From Sphaerosporella brunnea (lineage: Eukaryota; Ascomycota; Pezizomycetes; Pezizales; Pyronemataceae): a DNA stretch of 64,000 bases. The translations under genes and the position numbers were made by a program. The notes beneath the pieces are model-generated. The model saw nothing but the letters and a program-made list of their open reading frames with translations. It did no database searches and was not told the origin of the DNA. The stretch spans positions 1 through 64,000 of the forward strand of contig VXIS01000022.1 of NCBI GenBank assembly GCA_008704415.1, written 5' to 3'. Of the stretch, positions 1 through 9,789 are shown one piece after another. How positions within the stretch are numbered: the first letter of the stretch is position 1; the number at the start of each line of letters is the position of its first letter.

Positions 1-765
1 CTTGCTCTGTGCGCGTGGCGGCCCCTTGCTCCAAAATGTCAGTGGCGGGCTTCATGCGATAGACTGCTTGGCGCAGGATCTGGGTGCCGGGGTTACCATC
101 CGCGCTGGCTTCATTGACGGCGGCAAGGATTTCCTGCCGGATTATTGCCCGCACCTCTTGGGGAGTTACCGCAACAGGTGCTCGTGGGGGCGGCACCGGG
201 ATGGGGGCGGCTACGCTCTGGTTGGCGACATCCAAGATGTCGGCGAGTCCGTTATCGTCATGCGCGTCGTGAATATCAGCCAGATCGTCGTCCTCATTGT
301 CCAGTGCCGCAGCCTCATCGGGGGCCCTGCGCATGGCTTCGGGCAACACGAACGCGACGTTTTCGTCCAGAGGCGCAGGAGCATGGGCGACGGGCCAAGA
401 GGTCAGCCACTTCGCCTTCGACTGAAGCGCCGCCTTCAACAGCTTGTTAATGAACGCGTACAGCGCCATGAAGCCGTCGTTCAGCATGTACAGGCCAGGA
501 TAATGCTCGTACACGCGGGTTTCGTTCCTGTGTCGGTGTCAGCTGGCTGCTGTCTTCAGGCGGGAGGGGTCTTACGCGAGCGCACGCAACATGATTTGCG
601 CGGTGCATTGTCCGCCAGCGTCGGCTTGAAGTAACTGTCCATCTCGTGCCAGCCATTTTGCCGCATCGCCTTCACCAGGAGCTTGTGCAGAGGATATTGA
701 TCCATCTGCGCGACACCGGCGTCCTGGTACACGCCGGTGAGCGTTAATCTGTGCGACGGCGCCAT
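1..765 (-). CDS. Unknown acidic/Pro-rich protein, left copy, partial and frameshifted
   Basis: Left copy of the gene at 28422-29294. Exon 1 runs 765 to 576, the intron is 528-575, and exon 2 runs from 527 off the window edge. Exon 1 has a one-base deletion near 597 (TTT where the right arm has TTTT), which throws the frame out before the splice site. The intron ends (GTAAG...ACAG) are intact. Because the right copy is open, the break is more likely a homopolymer sequencing error than real decay. Function is not recognised. Confidence 0.6.
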
Positions 766-969
766 AGGATTGAGAATGATGGAGATTGTGTTGGGCGGTA
801 GAGGCGGGGAAGAGAAGATGAAGGGGAAAGAAGACAGAAGCGCGGTGATTGAAGTAGGGACGGTTGGTGGTAGAACTTGTTGTCAGAAGGGCTAAGTGTC
901 TACACGATGTACTAAATATTAAACCCCAATCTCGCCTCGCCTTCGATCACTCTACTTGAAACCCTAAAG

Positions 970-1320
970 TCCCTGACCACTTGATGGTGTCGGTAGATAG
1001 TGGATGATAAGATAAGATGAGAGATATGCCTGAAGCGGTAAGGTCGCGCGCCCGCCGCTACGACAGCGACAAATCCACGGCAGCGACAGGTTTACACAGC
1101 GAAAAAAAACAGACATCAAATGGAATACGGCCTCCGTCTCTACCGTTCAGTGGTCGCGGCCGGGGCCGAGGCTGCAGACTTTCGTTTCTTTGTTTCGGGG
1201 CTCCTACTCTGCCCCAGGGGCGGCCGCTCACGGTCATCACTTGACATATGAATCTCACCGCTTCAGGCATATCTCTCATCTTATCTTATCATCCACTGTC
1301 TACCATCAACTGGTCAGGGA
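970..1320. mobile_element. MITE with about 70-bp terminal inverted repeats, left copy
   Basis: The two ends are long inverted repeats. TCCCTGACCACTTGATGG opens at 970, and its near-perfect complement closes at 1320. The TIRs share the GATAAGATAAGATGAGAG core and extend inward to the CGCTTCA/TGAAGCG block. The 200 bp interior is GC-rich and carries a run of eight A residues. No transposase is encoded. Similarity may extend a few bases beyond each end (AAAG/AAAT), so the exact boundary and target duplication are uncertain. Superfamily is not assigned. Confidence 0.75.
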
Positions 1321-1555
1321 ATTTCCGTTTCCCTACCCAGGCCTTTGCTTCTTGCTTGCCGGCATCCTCACGGCTTACCGATTCAAGGTGATCGTTATCT
1401 TGGCCTCCTTGCTCTACCGGCGGAAGCCCAGCGCGCGCCACCAGCTATCAAGATGCCCGCTTCATGAGAAACCAACCACGCTGCCACCGAGACCATCAAT
1501 GACACTATTGCGCGATGGGTGAAGATCGCACCGAGATGTCTTCGACTGCGTGGTC

Positions 1556-1885
1556 TCAAACCGCCTGAGCAGGTGTCGGAACCCGTTTTTTTCTGGACCT
1601 CGTTACTTTCGTTGTGCTCCCTTGCAGTGCACCTTCGGGTAGAAGGCAAGACCGCTGCTTGCTGTTCCGAGATCCGCGTTGCGCGACAAGGTCCTTATGC
1701 CCCTCTTGGGGATGTTCCGGCTTCTGAATCGGTTCGACGTATGCTGCAGTCTGCGCTGTCTGCGAGGAGACACTGAGTCCGATCGGGTCGGCTCTGTTTA
1801 CCCGGGCTTTGAATAAGCTCGCAGGTCCGCAAATTCGTTCGCTTGCCTCCCTGCTAGTGGTAGCGAAACACATGCGTTCTATCAT
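1556..1885 (-). CDS. Unrecognised basic ORF, left copy
   Basis: Open frame of 109 codons with a basic, Arg/Lys-rich C-terminus and no recognised domain. The identical frame is open in the right arm (27301-27630). Conservation between the arms says nothing about coding, because the whole arm is duplicated. No introns or leader support it. Confidence 0.2.
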   Translation of the reverse strand: MIERMCFATTSREASERICGPASLFKARVNRADPIGLSVSSQTAQTAAYVEPIQKPEHPQEGHKDLVAQRGSRNSKQRSCLLPEGALQGSTTKVTRSRKKRVPTPAQAV

Positions 1886-2081
1886 TGCATGTTCTAGGTT
1901 ACATCATCTCGATCGGAGGGAATATGTTCCCTCTCTATTGCCACTGCACAGCAGAATTTATTATGTCCCGCAGACTACTTGCCCTAATTTCCACCTCCGG
2001 AGCAATATATTCCATCGAAACCGGCATGCAACGTGAACGCAATAGGGCCGGCACCACGCTCTGCCGCTTTTAAAAAACGCC

Positions 2082-2303
2082 TCAATCCTGCGAACGCACC
2101 AACCGCGCGAGACTAGTTGTGACCAGGGTTTTCACAGCCGCAGTGACCGCTTCGTACCAGCCAACCCAGCGATCCCGTTCAAACTCACAAAGCGTGGCTT
2201 GACGGGGCATAGGATGGCCGTGCTCGTCAAGACCTAGGGGTGCATACACTGGTAGATGCGCGGTAGCTGCGGAGTGATATCCAGTGAAGGCATCACGGGG
2301 CAT
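2082..2303 (-). CDS. Small unrecognised ORF, left copy
   Basis: A 73-codon frame, Trp- and Tyr-containing in its middle (the WVGWYEAV motif), identical to the right-arm frame at 26884-27105. It may be one exon of a longer gene; I could not connect it to neighbours with convincing splice sites. Confidence 0.25.
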   Translation of the reverse strand: MPRDAFTGYHSAATAHLPVYAPLGLDEHGHPMPRQATLCEFERDRWVGWYEAVTAAVKTLVTTSLARLVRSQD

Positions 2304-2394
2304 TTCTTGACGTTAGGTCTGGCCACCCACCCGGCTTGTTGGCTGTTAAGCACGCTGACCAGCCATCGCCCGGACACTTCACCACCACGGCACG

Positions 2395-3760
2395 TTGCTG
2401 AGGCCGTCTCAATGGTATCCGCTTGCCGAGACTGCTATTTTAAAACACGAAACCGACCGTGTCACGATCTGCAGCCCTCGACTCGATGACAAGCAATTCG
2501 CGGCGATACTGCGCGGCATCCATCGAACATTGATGCTGGAGACCTGCCACCGAGATCCTCTCCGGCTGTCCTCCGTATCAAAGTATCAGCAGGCGTTCAT
2601 GAGGTCGTTCATTCGATCACCCGACGAGAAGCAACATCCGGGATGTGAGCGAAAGGGCCACCGGCTCGCACATGACGAACATGCATCTCTCATTGCCTCT
2701 GGCTGCGCATTTGACTGTCGGGGCTGGGATAGACGCGATGTGGCTGCAAGACGCCGTAATTTTCGCTTCACCGTATCGCTTGGATGCAGCAACGGTCGAG
2801 ATTCCCCAGGAAGTACCGCCGAGTGGTTTGTCGCCTCCACCCGCGGAGACTGAAGGTCAGCAGGCAGCCGATGAGCCTGCAAACGCGTCGAACGACCGAT
2901 TCTCTGACGAAGCGACTGTGGGTGTTGGGAAAGACACCTGCAACTCGGCCTCCGACCGCGCGATGCCTGCTGCGCCGGTCGACACGACGGCTCTTGAGGT
3001 GCTGCGCGACACAGAGACCGCCAAGGACGCGCATGACGAGCTGGGACTGGAACACGCGCAGTCAGTACCAATATCCGGGTCATCGACTGGTGCCTGCCGC
3101 AACCTCGGTGCATGGCCATGCACGGACATGCCACTTGGGACAACTTGTCTGGCCATCTCAGCATCGGTCGGCTGCTGGACCTATGCCAGACCAGCCATGC
3201 ACCGAAGCTGCTCAGCAACGGAACAGCAGGACACCATGACGCGTGCAGCGCGGAAGACACTGTGTCGAGGCAACAGTGAAAGGGCGTGAATCTGTGCTCC
3301 ACAAGACGTTGACAGCCATGTGTGCGCAGACTACGTGCGGGGTTGCATCCAACCAGCTGCTTCAACGGAAGTTTGCCACGCAAAGCCTCCAAAAGCAACG
3401 GCACCAGCAACGCGTGCGGCACATGATGGTTCGGGGTCGGGCGAGCTGGGGCTGGTTTGTAACGGCGGGTATGGAGTGGCGATCGTCGCTGCAATGTCTC
3501 AGGAGCCCGCACCTCACGCTCGCTGGAGTATCGCTGTTTGTTGCCAATTCGCGCAGGATGCCAGTGCAGCTTGTCTTGTCAGATCGTCAGTCAGTCCAGC
3601 GTGGCTGTGCTCAATTTCTTCGTCCCAATACCATAATCCTGGTTGCTTGCAAGACGTGAAGGCGCAGATTATGATCCCACACAGATGGAGAGTGACTTCC
3701 ATAGTCTGGGTGACTCGTGGACGTAGAGATCCAAGGGCCACGTTGTCGCAGCAAGATTGA
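2395..3760 (+). CDS. Unrecognised gene in pieces, left copy
   Basis: Three consecutive open stretches lie on the plus strand. The first (about 2395-2650) is in one frame. The second (about 2610-3289) and the third (3320-3760) share another frame. The switch near 2640 falls at a GGG run and could be a frameshift or an unseen intron. The gap after 3286 has a GT...AG pair but would be an unusually short intron. The middle part is Ala/Asp/Glu-rich, the last part Cys- and Ser-rich. No domain or start codon is certain. Low-complexity composition means part of this may be non-coding. Confidence 0.3.
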
Positions 3761-4166
3761 TATGGCGAGATGTAGTTGCGACGGTCAACGTGCGCCCCTC
3801 CCTATTATATCGCCATTTATGTTACCCTTCGAACTGGTCGGTATGTGGCTGCTCCAGAAAAATCAGTAACGGGTAAGCGCGTGATTTCCCAGGGACTTTA
3901 GGAGGTGATCTTATAACTCTTGGCCCAGGCTTTGTAAAGATGAAACTATATTTTGCTCTTGCCGTCGATGTCAGCTGGGCCCAGGCGTGGTTTGGTCAAC
4001 GTGGAGGCTTCTGACGACCGTGCGGCACGACATGGCACCCCGGTTTTGCGACGGGAACAAAACTGAACAGCATATCTCACAACGCGCCATACCAGGCCGT
4101 GGGGAAAATAACAGGTGCCGTTGAGTTTCCGGTTCCCTTCCGATCCGTCGGACAAGCCTTCAAGAT
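3761..4166. other. Arm segment without supported gene, left
   Basis: Mirrored at about 25022-25426. Nothing recognised. Confidence 0.5.
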
Positions 4167-4512
4167 CCAGTTATCTTATGCCCACAACTCACGCTTTCGG
4201 GGAGCTAAGATCGCGCTCCCGTATCGGCAGGCGATCCTCCAAGCCCCCGTTGTTTTAAGCCCAGAACTCAGGCTTCGGGTGAGCTAGGATCGCTTCTCTT
4301 CCGATCCACAGACGATCCGTCAAGTTCCAATCGTCTTGAGCCCACAACTCAGGCTTTCGGTGAGCTACGATCGCTTCTTTTCGGTCCGCAAGCGATCGTC
4401 ACAGCTCCAGTTGTCTTACGCCCACAGCTCAGGCTGTCGGTGAGCTAAGATCGCAGGCAATCCTCCAAGCTCCAGCTGTGTTAACTCCCACAACCTCAGG
4501 GTTCCGCGGCCC
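4167..4512. repeat. Minisatellite, about 80-bp unit x5, left copy
   Basis: Units start near 4167, 4246, 4327, 4407 and 4472. Each contains a CCCACAACTCAGGCT-type block followed by a GGTGAGCTA-GATCGC block and a second GATCG. The units are diverged but clearly tandem. The array lies just beyond the 3' end of the gene at 4794-5617. Confidence 0.85.
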
Positions 4513-4793
4513 AAACTGGTCGCAAGCAGCGCGTTTTCCGACCTTGTCGCGACTTCCGTCGTCGCATCTCTTCCTGGGGTTGTCTGTTCTTATCGAAGTC
4601 GTAGCGCCGGGCTCATAACCTTTTGACCATAGGATTTGAGCAATGGACACTAAGAACTTATGTAGAAGAGATATATTGAAGGTACAGAGCTAATCAAATT
4701 ACGCAATCTCTAGCTGCATCCCTTTAATGCCCAATCAGACCATTCCTCCCCAGATATGCAGCATCACTCAGCCACTGTTTGCTCGCCCGAAAG

Positions 4794-5617
4794 TCACAAG
4801 TGCGAATCACTGATCTGCAGGCTTCCCAGGGTCGGGTTGTCAGGACCAGATACCTCAATCCAGTTGCCGTCGTCGGTGCGCACGACCACGTCATGTTCCG
4901 CAATCCTTATCTGGTGCGTCCAATCGTCATCGTCGATGCCCAGAGCCTCGAAAAAGCGCCTCCCGATAGACAATCTAACCTGCGAGATGTTCCTCGCGGA
5001 AGCATCAGTAGGTCTTGCATCGGTACACATATGTCGGGACGCTGGATCCACAGCGTCTGCACCGCGATAAATGTGGAGACTGCGAGCTCACCGGACATCT
5101 GGAGCTGGCCAATGTATGCGACCGCGATGCTGACGAGATCGCTGACAGTGAGGTTGTGCGGCCGGGGAACCGCAAGCTTGATTGTCAGGCGCTTGTCCTT
5201 GAACTGCATGGTGTACAAGGAATCCGAGAACAGCGATGCGCCAAGCACGGTGAACTTGTCCGTGTAGTATGGCCACGAGCTCCTGACTACCGGCCAGTGG
5301 GTTTCATCGATGCGATTGCCACGTGAATCCAGGACGGACTGCCGGTCGATATCCAGCTGTCCTTCTACAACGTGTTTCAGCTCCTTGATGCGCGGAGAGG
5401 CAACCCAAACGGCAGCTTGCCGGCACCAATATCCGCCACCGGATTTGTGTTGGAAAAGGATTTCGGGTGGCGACCGTGGGTCTAGATTTCTTGTTCCGTT
5501 TTCCGTGGTTGATATTTGTCCTTTTTCCTGTTGTTTTGCCCACGCGGCGCTGTATATAAAGGCCCGACGCTCGCCCTGCGGCGTCGGGAGAGAACTAAGC
5601 TTTATCTCCTCTCTCAA
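4794..5617 (-). CDS. Unknown protein, left copy, one frameshift near 5003
   Basis: The frame is open from 5617 to about 5003, where one base is missing (GGAAGCATC against GGAAGCCATC in the right arm). It resumes in the next frame to the stop at 4794. The protein would be about 274 residues. The C-terminal half looks like a real soluble domain, with a FFEALGIDDDDW motif and an ISDSHL end. The N-terminal 55 residues may be untranslated leader, so the true start is uncertain. No family is recognised. Confidence 0.5.
5553..5562 (+). promoter_or_regulatory. TATA box, left copy
   Basis: TATATAAAGG lies in a GC-rich context and is followed by a CT-rich stretch with two CTC runs (5600-5630). It faces rightward, away from the gene at 4794-5617, so it may drive the transcript covering 5640-6556. 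Confidence 0.45.
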
Positions 5618-5639
5618 CCTCGTCGTCGTTCAACAATTT

Positions 5640-5972
5640 GTGCGTAACCTGGTATGTCTGGATTTGGTCTTGCGGGATGATATAAATCCTGGGGGATCCT
5701 GGGACGACGAACTTCAACGGCAGTGCGCGTTACGTTTCACGCTCCGGGATGAGCGCGTCCATCGCGCTGCGGCGATGCAAAGTACCACTCATTGCGGAGC
5801 GGTGGAGTGGAACGCGGATACCGGTACTTTTGGGCGCACTGTGGAAACGACGATGGCGCTGGATGGGTGGTTGTGTTGGACGACAGCTGTGTCAATGAGT
5901 GGTCGCTACACTGACAAACATGTACGAGGCTGCGAGCATTCTGATCTCCCTATGACGACCGGTAAGAGGTAG
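5640..5972 (+). CDS. Unrecognised ORF downstream of TATA box, left copy
   Basis: Open to the stop at 5972, rich in charged residues and Trp. A second frame is open over much of the same stretch, so the coding frame is uncertain. The mirrored frame runs 23550 to 23215. Its position just after a TATA box and CT-rich leader is the main support. Confidence 0.2.
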   Translation: MRNLVCLDLVLRDDINPGGSWDDELQRQCALRFTLRDERVHRAAAMQSTTHCGAVEWNADTGTFGRTVETTMALDGWLCWTTAVSMSGRYTDKHVRGCEHSDLPMTTGKR

Positions 5973-6097
5973 CGGTCGGCGGCAGCGGGCGTTCAATCGC
6001 ACGGACTCGCACTCGACGCTTTCGAGTTGGGGGAATCTTATTTTCAGGGGATCGTTTGGTGCGACGGTTAGGCACCTAAAATATAACAGCCCTCACC

Positions 6098-6556
6098 TTG
6101 GAACAGCTCACCTTCGACCCCTTTGCACAGACACCAACTGCGCCTCCCCGCCCTCAAACTGGTATATCCCACACCAAACTCGTATCCTACACCACAGCAG
6201 GAGGAGCCAACAGCGATGGGCAGTGCGAGCGAGCAAAGAACCCTACATCTACAACGAGGTGGCGCCATCAATCCGGGCTCGGAAGAGCAGGCGCCTGTCT
6301 CATCGATGGTGAATCTCGCCGCTATGGCGGTTTTCTCGGCGGCGATCGTGGGGCGCAACATGAGGAAAATGATGAGGACGAGGAACAGGAACAGGAACTG
6401 GAGCAGGTGGAGGAAAGTGGACGGGAACGAGGAAATGAGTATTTGGAGAATCTCCTCGCGGATCTCCTCGTACCACCAGATCCTGAGGGCTCAGCGGAAC
6501 CAGCCAAAAGACCAAGAACGTTAAAACCTCACCCCCCCGCCCCCCGTCCGTACTGA
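6098..6556 (+). CDS. Acidic-protein ORF, left copy
   Basis: A 152-codon frame with a Glu-rich central run (about residues 90-110, a likely coiled coil) and a Pro-rich end. Three different frames are open here. The left and right arms differ by one A in an A-run near 6236 (AAAG against AAAAG), which changes which N-terminus joins the acidic part. No family is recognised. It could be an N-terminal remnant of the helicase element that follows. Confidence 0.3.
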   Translation: MEQLTFDPFAQTPTAPPRPQTGISHTKLVSYTTAGGANSDGQCERAKNPTSTTRWRHQSGLGRAGACLIDGESRRYGGFLGGDRGAQHEENDEDEEQEQELEQVEESGRERGNEYLENLLADLLVPPDPEGSAEPAKRPRTLKPHPPAPRPY

Positions 6557-6886
6557 AGGCTTGGAGGATCGCACCTGTGTTTTGTTTTTGTTTAATCATA
6601 TTGTATTCGGCCACTTGCGGCCATGACATCTCCTACTACATGGAGCAAGGTTTCCGGCGCGAAAATTTACCCGGCTTCCCAGCGAGTGACGATCCGTGCT
6701 GTCGTGTGTGACGCATTTTGGAGCAGAGCCATGGAACGAGCGCCAGTGAGATGATCACGGAGCAGAGCCATGGAATGAAATCGAAGTCGGAGCAGTTGGG
6801 GCGAGCGATTGCGAGTGAGGTCTCTCGCCTTAGTACATCACTCTTCGATCTTTCCTTGCGGCATCATCGCGATGGATTGTGGCTAA

Positions 6887-7210
6887 TTTGGGGCGACAGC
6901 TGTTATATTATCGGGCGTTGGCCTCCCAAGGATCAAGATTGTCAGTACTGCTGACGGGGATATGTCGTTCAAGTTAATCCGGCTTCAATATTCTATGCGC
7001 TTGGCGTTCCCTATGACGATGAACAAGTCCCAAGGGCAGTCGCTGAAGTACGTTGGTGTCAATGTGCAGGAGGTGGTATTCAGGCACGGACAACTATATG
7101 TGGCGCTGTCCCGTGCAACAAGCCGTGATCTCGTGCAAAGGACGGCGGGGGGTCATAATCTCCACGATCTCAAAAAAAGCAATCGTGCAAAGGACAACGA
7201 GGGGTCATGA
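6887..7210 (+). pseudogene. Helitron/PIF1-type DNA helicase, C-terminal fragment, left copy
   Basis: The frame after the in-frame stop at 6884 reads through the final motifs of a PIF1-family helicase as found in Helitrons. These are a GLPRIKI segment, a basic/aromatic block before MRLAFPMTMNKSQGQ (helicase motif V region) and HGQLYVALSRATS (motif VI). Only about 85 residues of a protein normally over 1000 long remain. The N-terminal Rep and Walker A/B parts are absent. The tail after SRATS is replaced by a short direct repeat. This is a dead fragment of a rolling-circle transposon. Confidence 0.85.
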
Positions 7211-7216
7211 TCTCCG
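7130..7216. repeat. Short direct repeat after the helicase fragment, left copy
   Basis: Two imperfect copies of a block of about 36 bases with CGTGCAAAGGAC and GGGGTCAT-ATCTCC lie side by side at the helicase 3' end. The right-arm counterpart is about 21970-22056. Confidence 0.6.
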
Positions 7217-7269
7217 CGTAACCATATAAACGTCACAGATGACCACAGACCGTGTGGTCGCCACACAGG

Positions 7270-8010
7270 TGTTCACTCGTATGTAGAAGAAAAGGCTATG
7301 CTACCCCTTCGGCAGAGCCGACGACTGAGGCCCGCGGCTCTTCCAAGGAAAAGGACTAAGGGAATCGCACCAAATTGTAAAAGCGCACCAAGGGAAAAAA
7401 AAAGTCTTATAACAGGATGCCTCTATCAGGCCATGATCCGACTTTGGTCGTGTTTAGGAAGTCCATGACGGCCTCCGTGCACCTATCATCCGCGAGCAGA
7501 GCGGAGTTGGCCGTCGCCGTCGCTTCCGTCCTCCTCCCTTCGTAGGCTCCGAAACCATCCTCCAGAGGACCCGCTGCTCGTTCTTTCACCTCTTGCAAAA
7601 CTTGAAAAGGAGGTCCCGTGTCTGGACGGCACCGCTGCCGCACCACCAGCACTTGTCATCCGCTCATCGGCCTGTCTTCCGGAGGTATGGGCCTGTCGGG
7701 GCTTTGCCGGTGCGGAACTGATAGAAACGCGACGCCAGCGACTTGTTCGTTTTGGCCGCGGCGGGGTCGTGCTTCTTTCGTCGTCGGTAGTACGTTTTGG
7801 CGGCTCAGTGCTTGGCCAGCCATTCGTCTCTGTCCCAGGACCTTGCCTGAGTGCTCTGGTGGCTGATTGCGGCGAGCGACGTGGTTCTCAGGAGGTCGTC
7901 GGTCAGGGGCTTACTTCGGCCTTGTTCTGCTGCCTTGGCGTGCTTGTCTGCCAGCTCGTTGCCCGGAATGCCTTTGTGACCTGGCACAGATCGCACCTGT
8001 TGTACAGCAG
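7270..8010 (-). pseudogene. LINE (Tad1-like) RNase H / 3' end, left copy
   Basis: On the minus strand the translation shows the end of an RNase H domain (VPGHKGIPGNELADKHAK, containing the conserved His and Asp). It then shows the C-terminal region with the CWWCG zinc-knuckle start seen in fungal non-LTR retrotransposons. Three in-frame stops and the loss of the knuckle histidine show decay. The 3' tail of about 200 bases has T-rich runs. Reverse transcriptase and endonuclease are absent, as expected for 5' truncation. Confidence 0.8.
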
Positions 8011-8462
8011 CTATCCTCTCGGCGCAGCCTTACTTCACAGGGCAGTGCAGTCGGGTTGAAGAGATTGGGAGGATGCGGGGCACCCAGTAATGTTCTATCG
8101 TAATTTCCACTGCGAACGTAGCTGGACCGAATATCACCGAGGCGTATGCAAGACCTATGGCCCGGAAGCGTTGCGACCGGCTTCCTCAGCGTTCTCGCTC
8201 GCTCACCACTCCATTGATTATCGTCAACATCTGCACCAACGGAGCCCGCCGAACTGCTGGTTCCAGGCCGCCTGAACTGTATATATTTGCAAGAAAACAG
8301 CGATTATGAGGTAGCCAGAATGAACACGTATAGCAACCTCCACCCGACAAGACGAAACACGATGAGAGTCCATTAGAGGTCGATGCTCCAAATGAGACGG
8401 TAATTGCACAAACGATTCCATGGCGCACATCGACGAGAATCGACCAGGTGGTTTCCTGAACT
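8011..8462. other. Arm segment without supported gene, left
   Basis: Between the LINE relic and the microsatellite. Mirrored at about 20723-21174. A 61-codon plus-strand frame (8090-8275) is not recognised. Confidence 0.45.
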
Positions 8463-8505
8463 GCCGACGCCGACGGCGACGCCGACGCCGACGCCCGCTC
8501 CGCGG
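8463..8505. repeat. GCCGAC hexanucleotide microsatellite, left copy
   Basis: Imperfect tandem GCCGAC/GGCGAC units. Mirrored at 20691-20722. Confidence 0.8.
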
Positions 8506-8560
8506 TGGCTGCGAGCAGGGCTGTCAAAAGTGCGGCCAGTCCGGCTTTGAGCGCGGCCTG

Positions 8561-9366
8561 AACCGGACTGATTGAAACGGGGTTTTGAAATCACGGCCCG
8601 TTTGGACCAGGCTTGTTGCATCGAGACCCAGGCGCCTACGGGCACCCGCCAGGCCCAGAAGTACCCGGCGCCCGGCAGGCCCGCCAGGCATCTGTAGTTT
8701 TTTGCTTACACATACACCAAGGAAAGAAAAATAAACGCGAGATACAGATTCAACAACCTGAGGACCTCCAGATACCCCTCCATCTCCGCCCCCCGCTGTT
8801 TCAAGTCACTCAGCATATGCTCAACCTGATGAATTTGTGAACCCGCCGCATACATCATATGTTCCCTCGCCCAGAATTGGAGGCATTCTATGGCTTCTAC
8901 AACATCGTCCCGTAATCGTGTATTGACCCCTGGGAATTGTTGTTAGTGATGCTTCCATCGACACCTACCTCAAAGGACACTCTTACCCGATGAACACACG
9001 TTCTGCTCCAGCCGACATCGCTGGAATCGCATTGAGCTCAACTCACATGCGAGGCAGACCCCGTCCGAACATTGCATTGGAGCGTTGGTTCATCGCTTTA
9101 ACCCAGTAGTCTCGCATGTCAGCGAATCCTTCGACCGGGAGTTGCTGAAATCGCTCAAATGCATCGACTGGGGAGCTTCCCAACTGGGCGCGCTATTCTG
9201 CGTTCGGCCGACCCGACCTTAATTCAAGATACCGGGCACCGTCCCGCACCTATCAGATATCGAGGGTTTTATTATGGCGGCCCGAAGCTGTGAGGCTTGC
9301 CACATCACCGGCCCGACCTGACCCACTCGTTGGGCCCCGTTCGACCTGGCGGCCGGCCGGACTATT
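8561..9366 (-). mobile_element. Dispersed GC-rich element R1, left copy
   Basis: About 806 bp. Its two ends match the ends of the unique copy at 30531-31185: a GTCCGGC-GGCC...CCAGGTC block at one end, and a CCTGGTCCAAACGGGCC block followed by a CAGTCCGG at the other. The middles differ. It looks like a non-autonomous DNA element with conserved ends. No transposase or clean target duplication was identified, so the class is open. Confidence 0.6.
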
Positions 9367-9566
9367 GACCGCCCTGGCTGCGAGGACCTTGCGACGATCG
9401 TCATGTTCGATAGGCATGTACTGATGATGCCGGAGCGAATGCTCTTGGTTGTTGGGGTCCGAGGGTTCACCTTGCGCTTGGGCTTGCGGCGCGCTTTTCC
9501 TCTATAGGCATTTTTCGGATGTGCCTAATCAGGTTCTCTTTCACCGACTGTGAACGCAGTTTCATG
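9364..9566 (-). pseudogene. 5' end of a gene cut by R1, left copy
   Basis: Reads leftward from about 9566, mirror of 19619-19817. It has a CT-rich leader and an ATG, then about 30 codons, then a basic nuclear-localisation-like RRKPKRK motif in a shifted frame. It runs into the R1 element, so the rest is lost or displaced. Confidence 0.25.
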
Positions 9567-9721
9567 ATGTCAAGAGAAACGGAAGAAGGAAAAAAAGAAG
9601 AGAATCAAGAAGAGAAGCAGGGAGGTTGTTGATGGTATAGGTGGGGTTGCGTGTCGCCAAACTTCACGCAGTGGGTATTAAGAACGTGCGTAGATGTGTT
9701 CTTTACGAGGTACGGAGCCTT

Positions 9722-9758
9722 GCGCTTGGTTCTCTCCTTGAGAGGCAGAACCAAGCGC
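9722..9758. other. Perfect 12-bp hairpin, left copy
   Basis: GCGCTTGGTTCT pairs with AGAACCAAGCGC across a 13-base loop that can itself pair CTC with GAG. The right copy (19425-19462) has one extra base in the loop. Confidence 0.8.
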
Positions 9759-9773
9759 CAGCTATCTTACCTC

Positions 9774-9787
9774 TATCTGTACAGATA
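9774..9787. promoter_or_regulatory. 14-bp perfect palindrome TATCTGTACAGATA, left copy
   Basis: A perfect dyad that would suit a dimeric DNA-binding protein. It sits 16 bp from the hairpin at 9722-9758 and near a second dyad, GTATCGATAC (about 9843). Function is not known. Confidence 0.5.
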
Positions 9788-9789
9788 CT

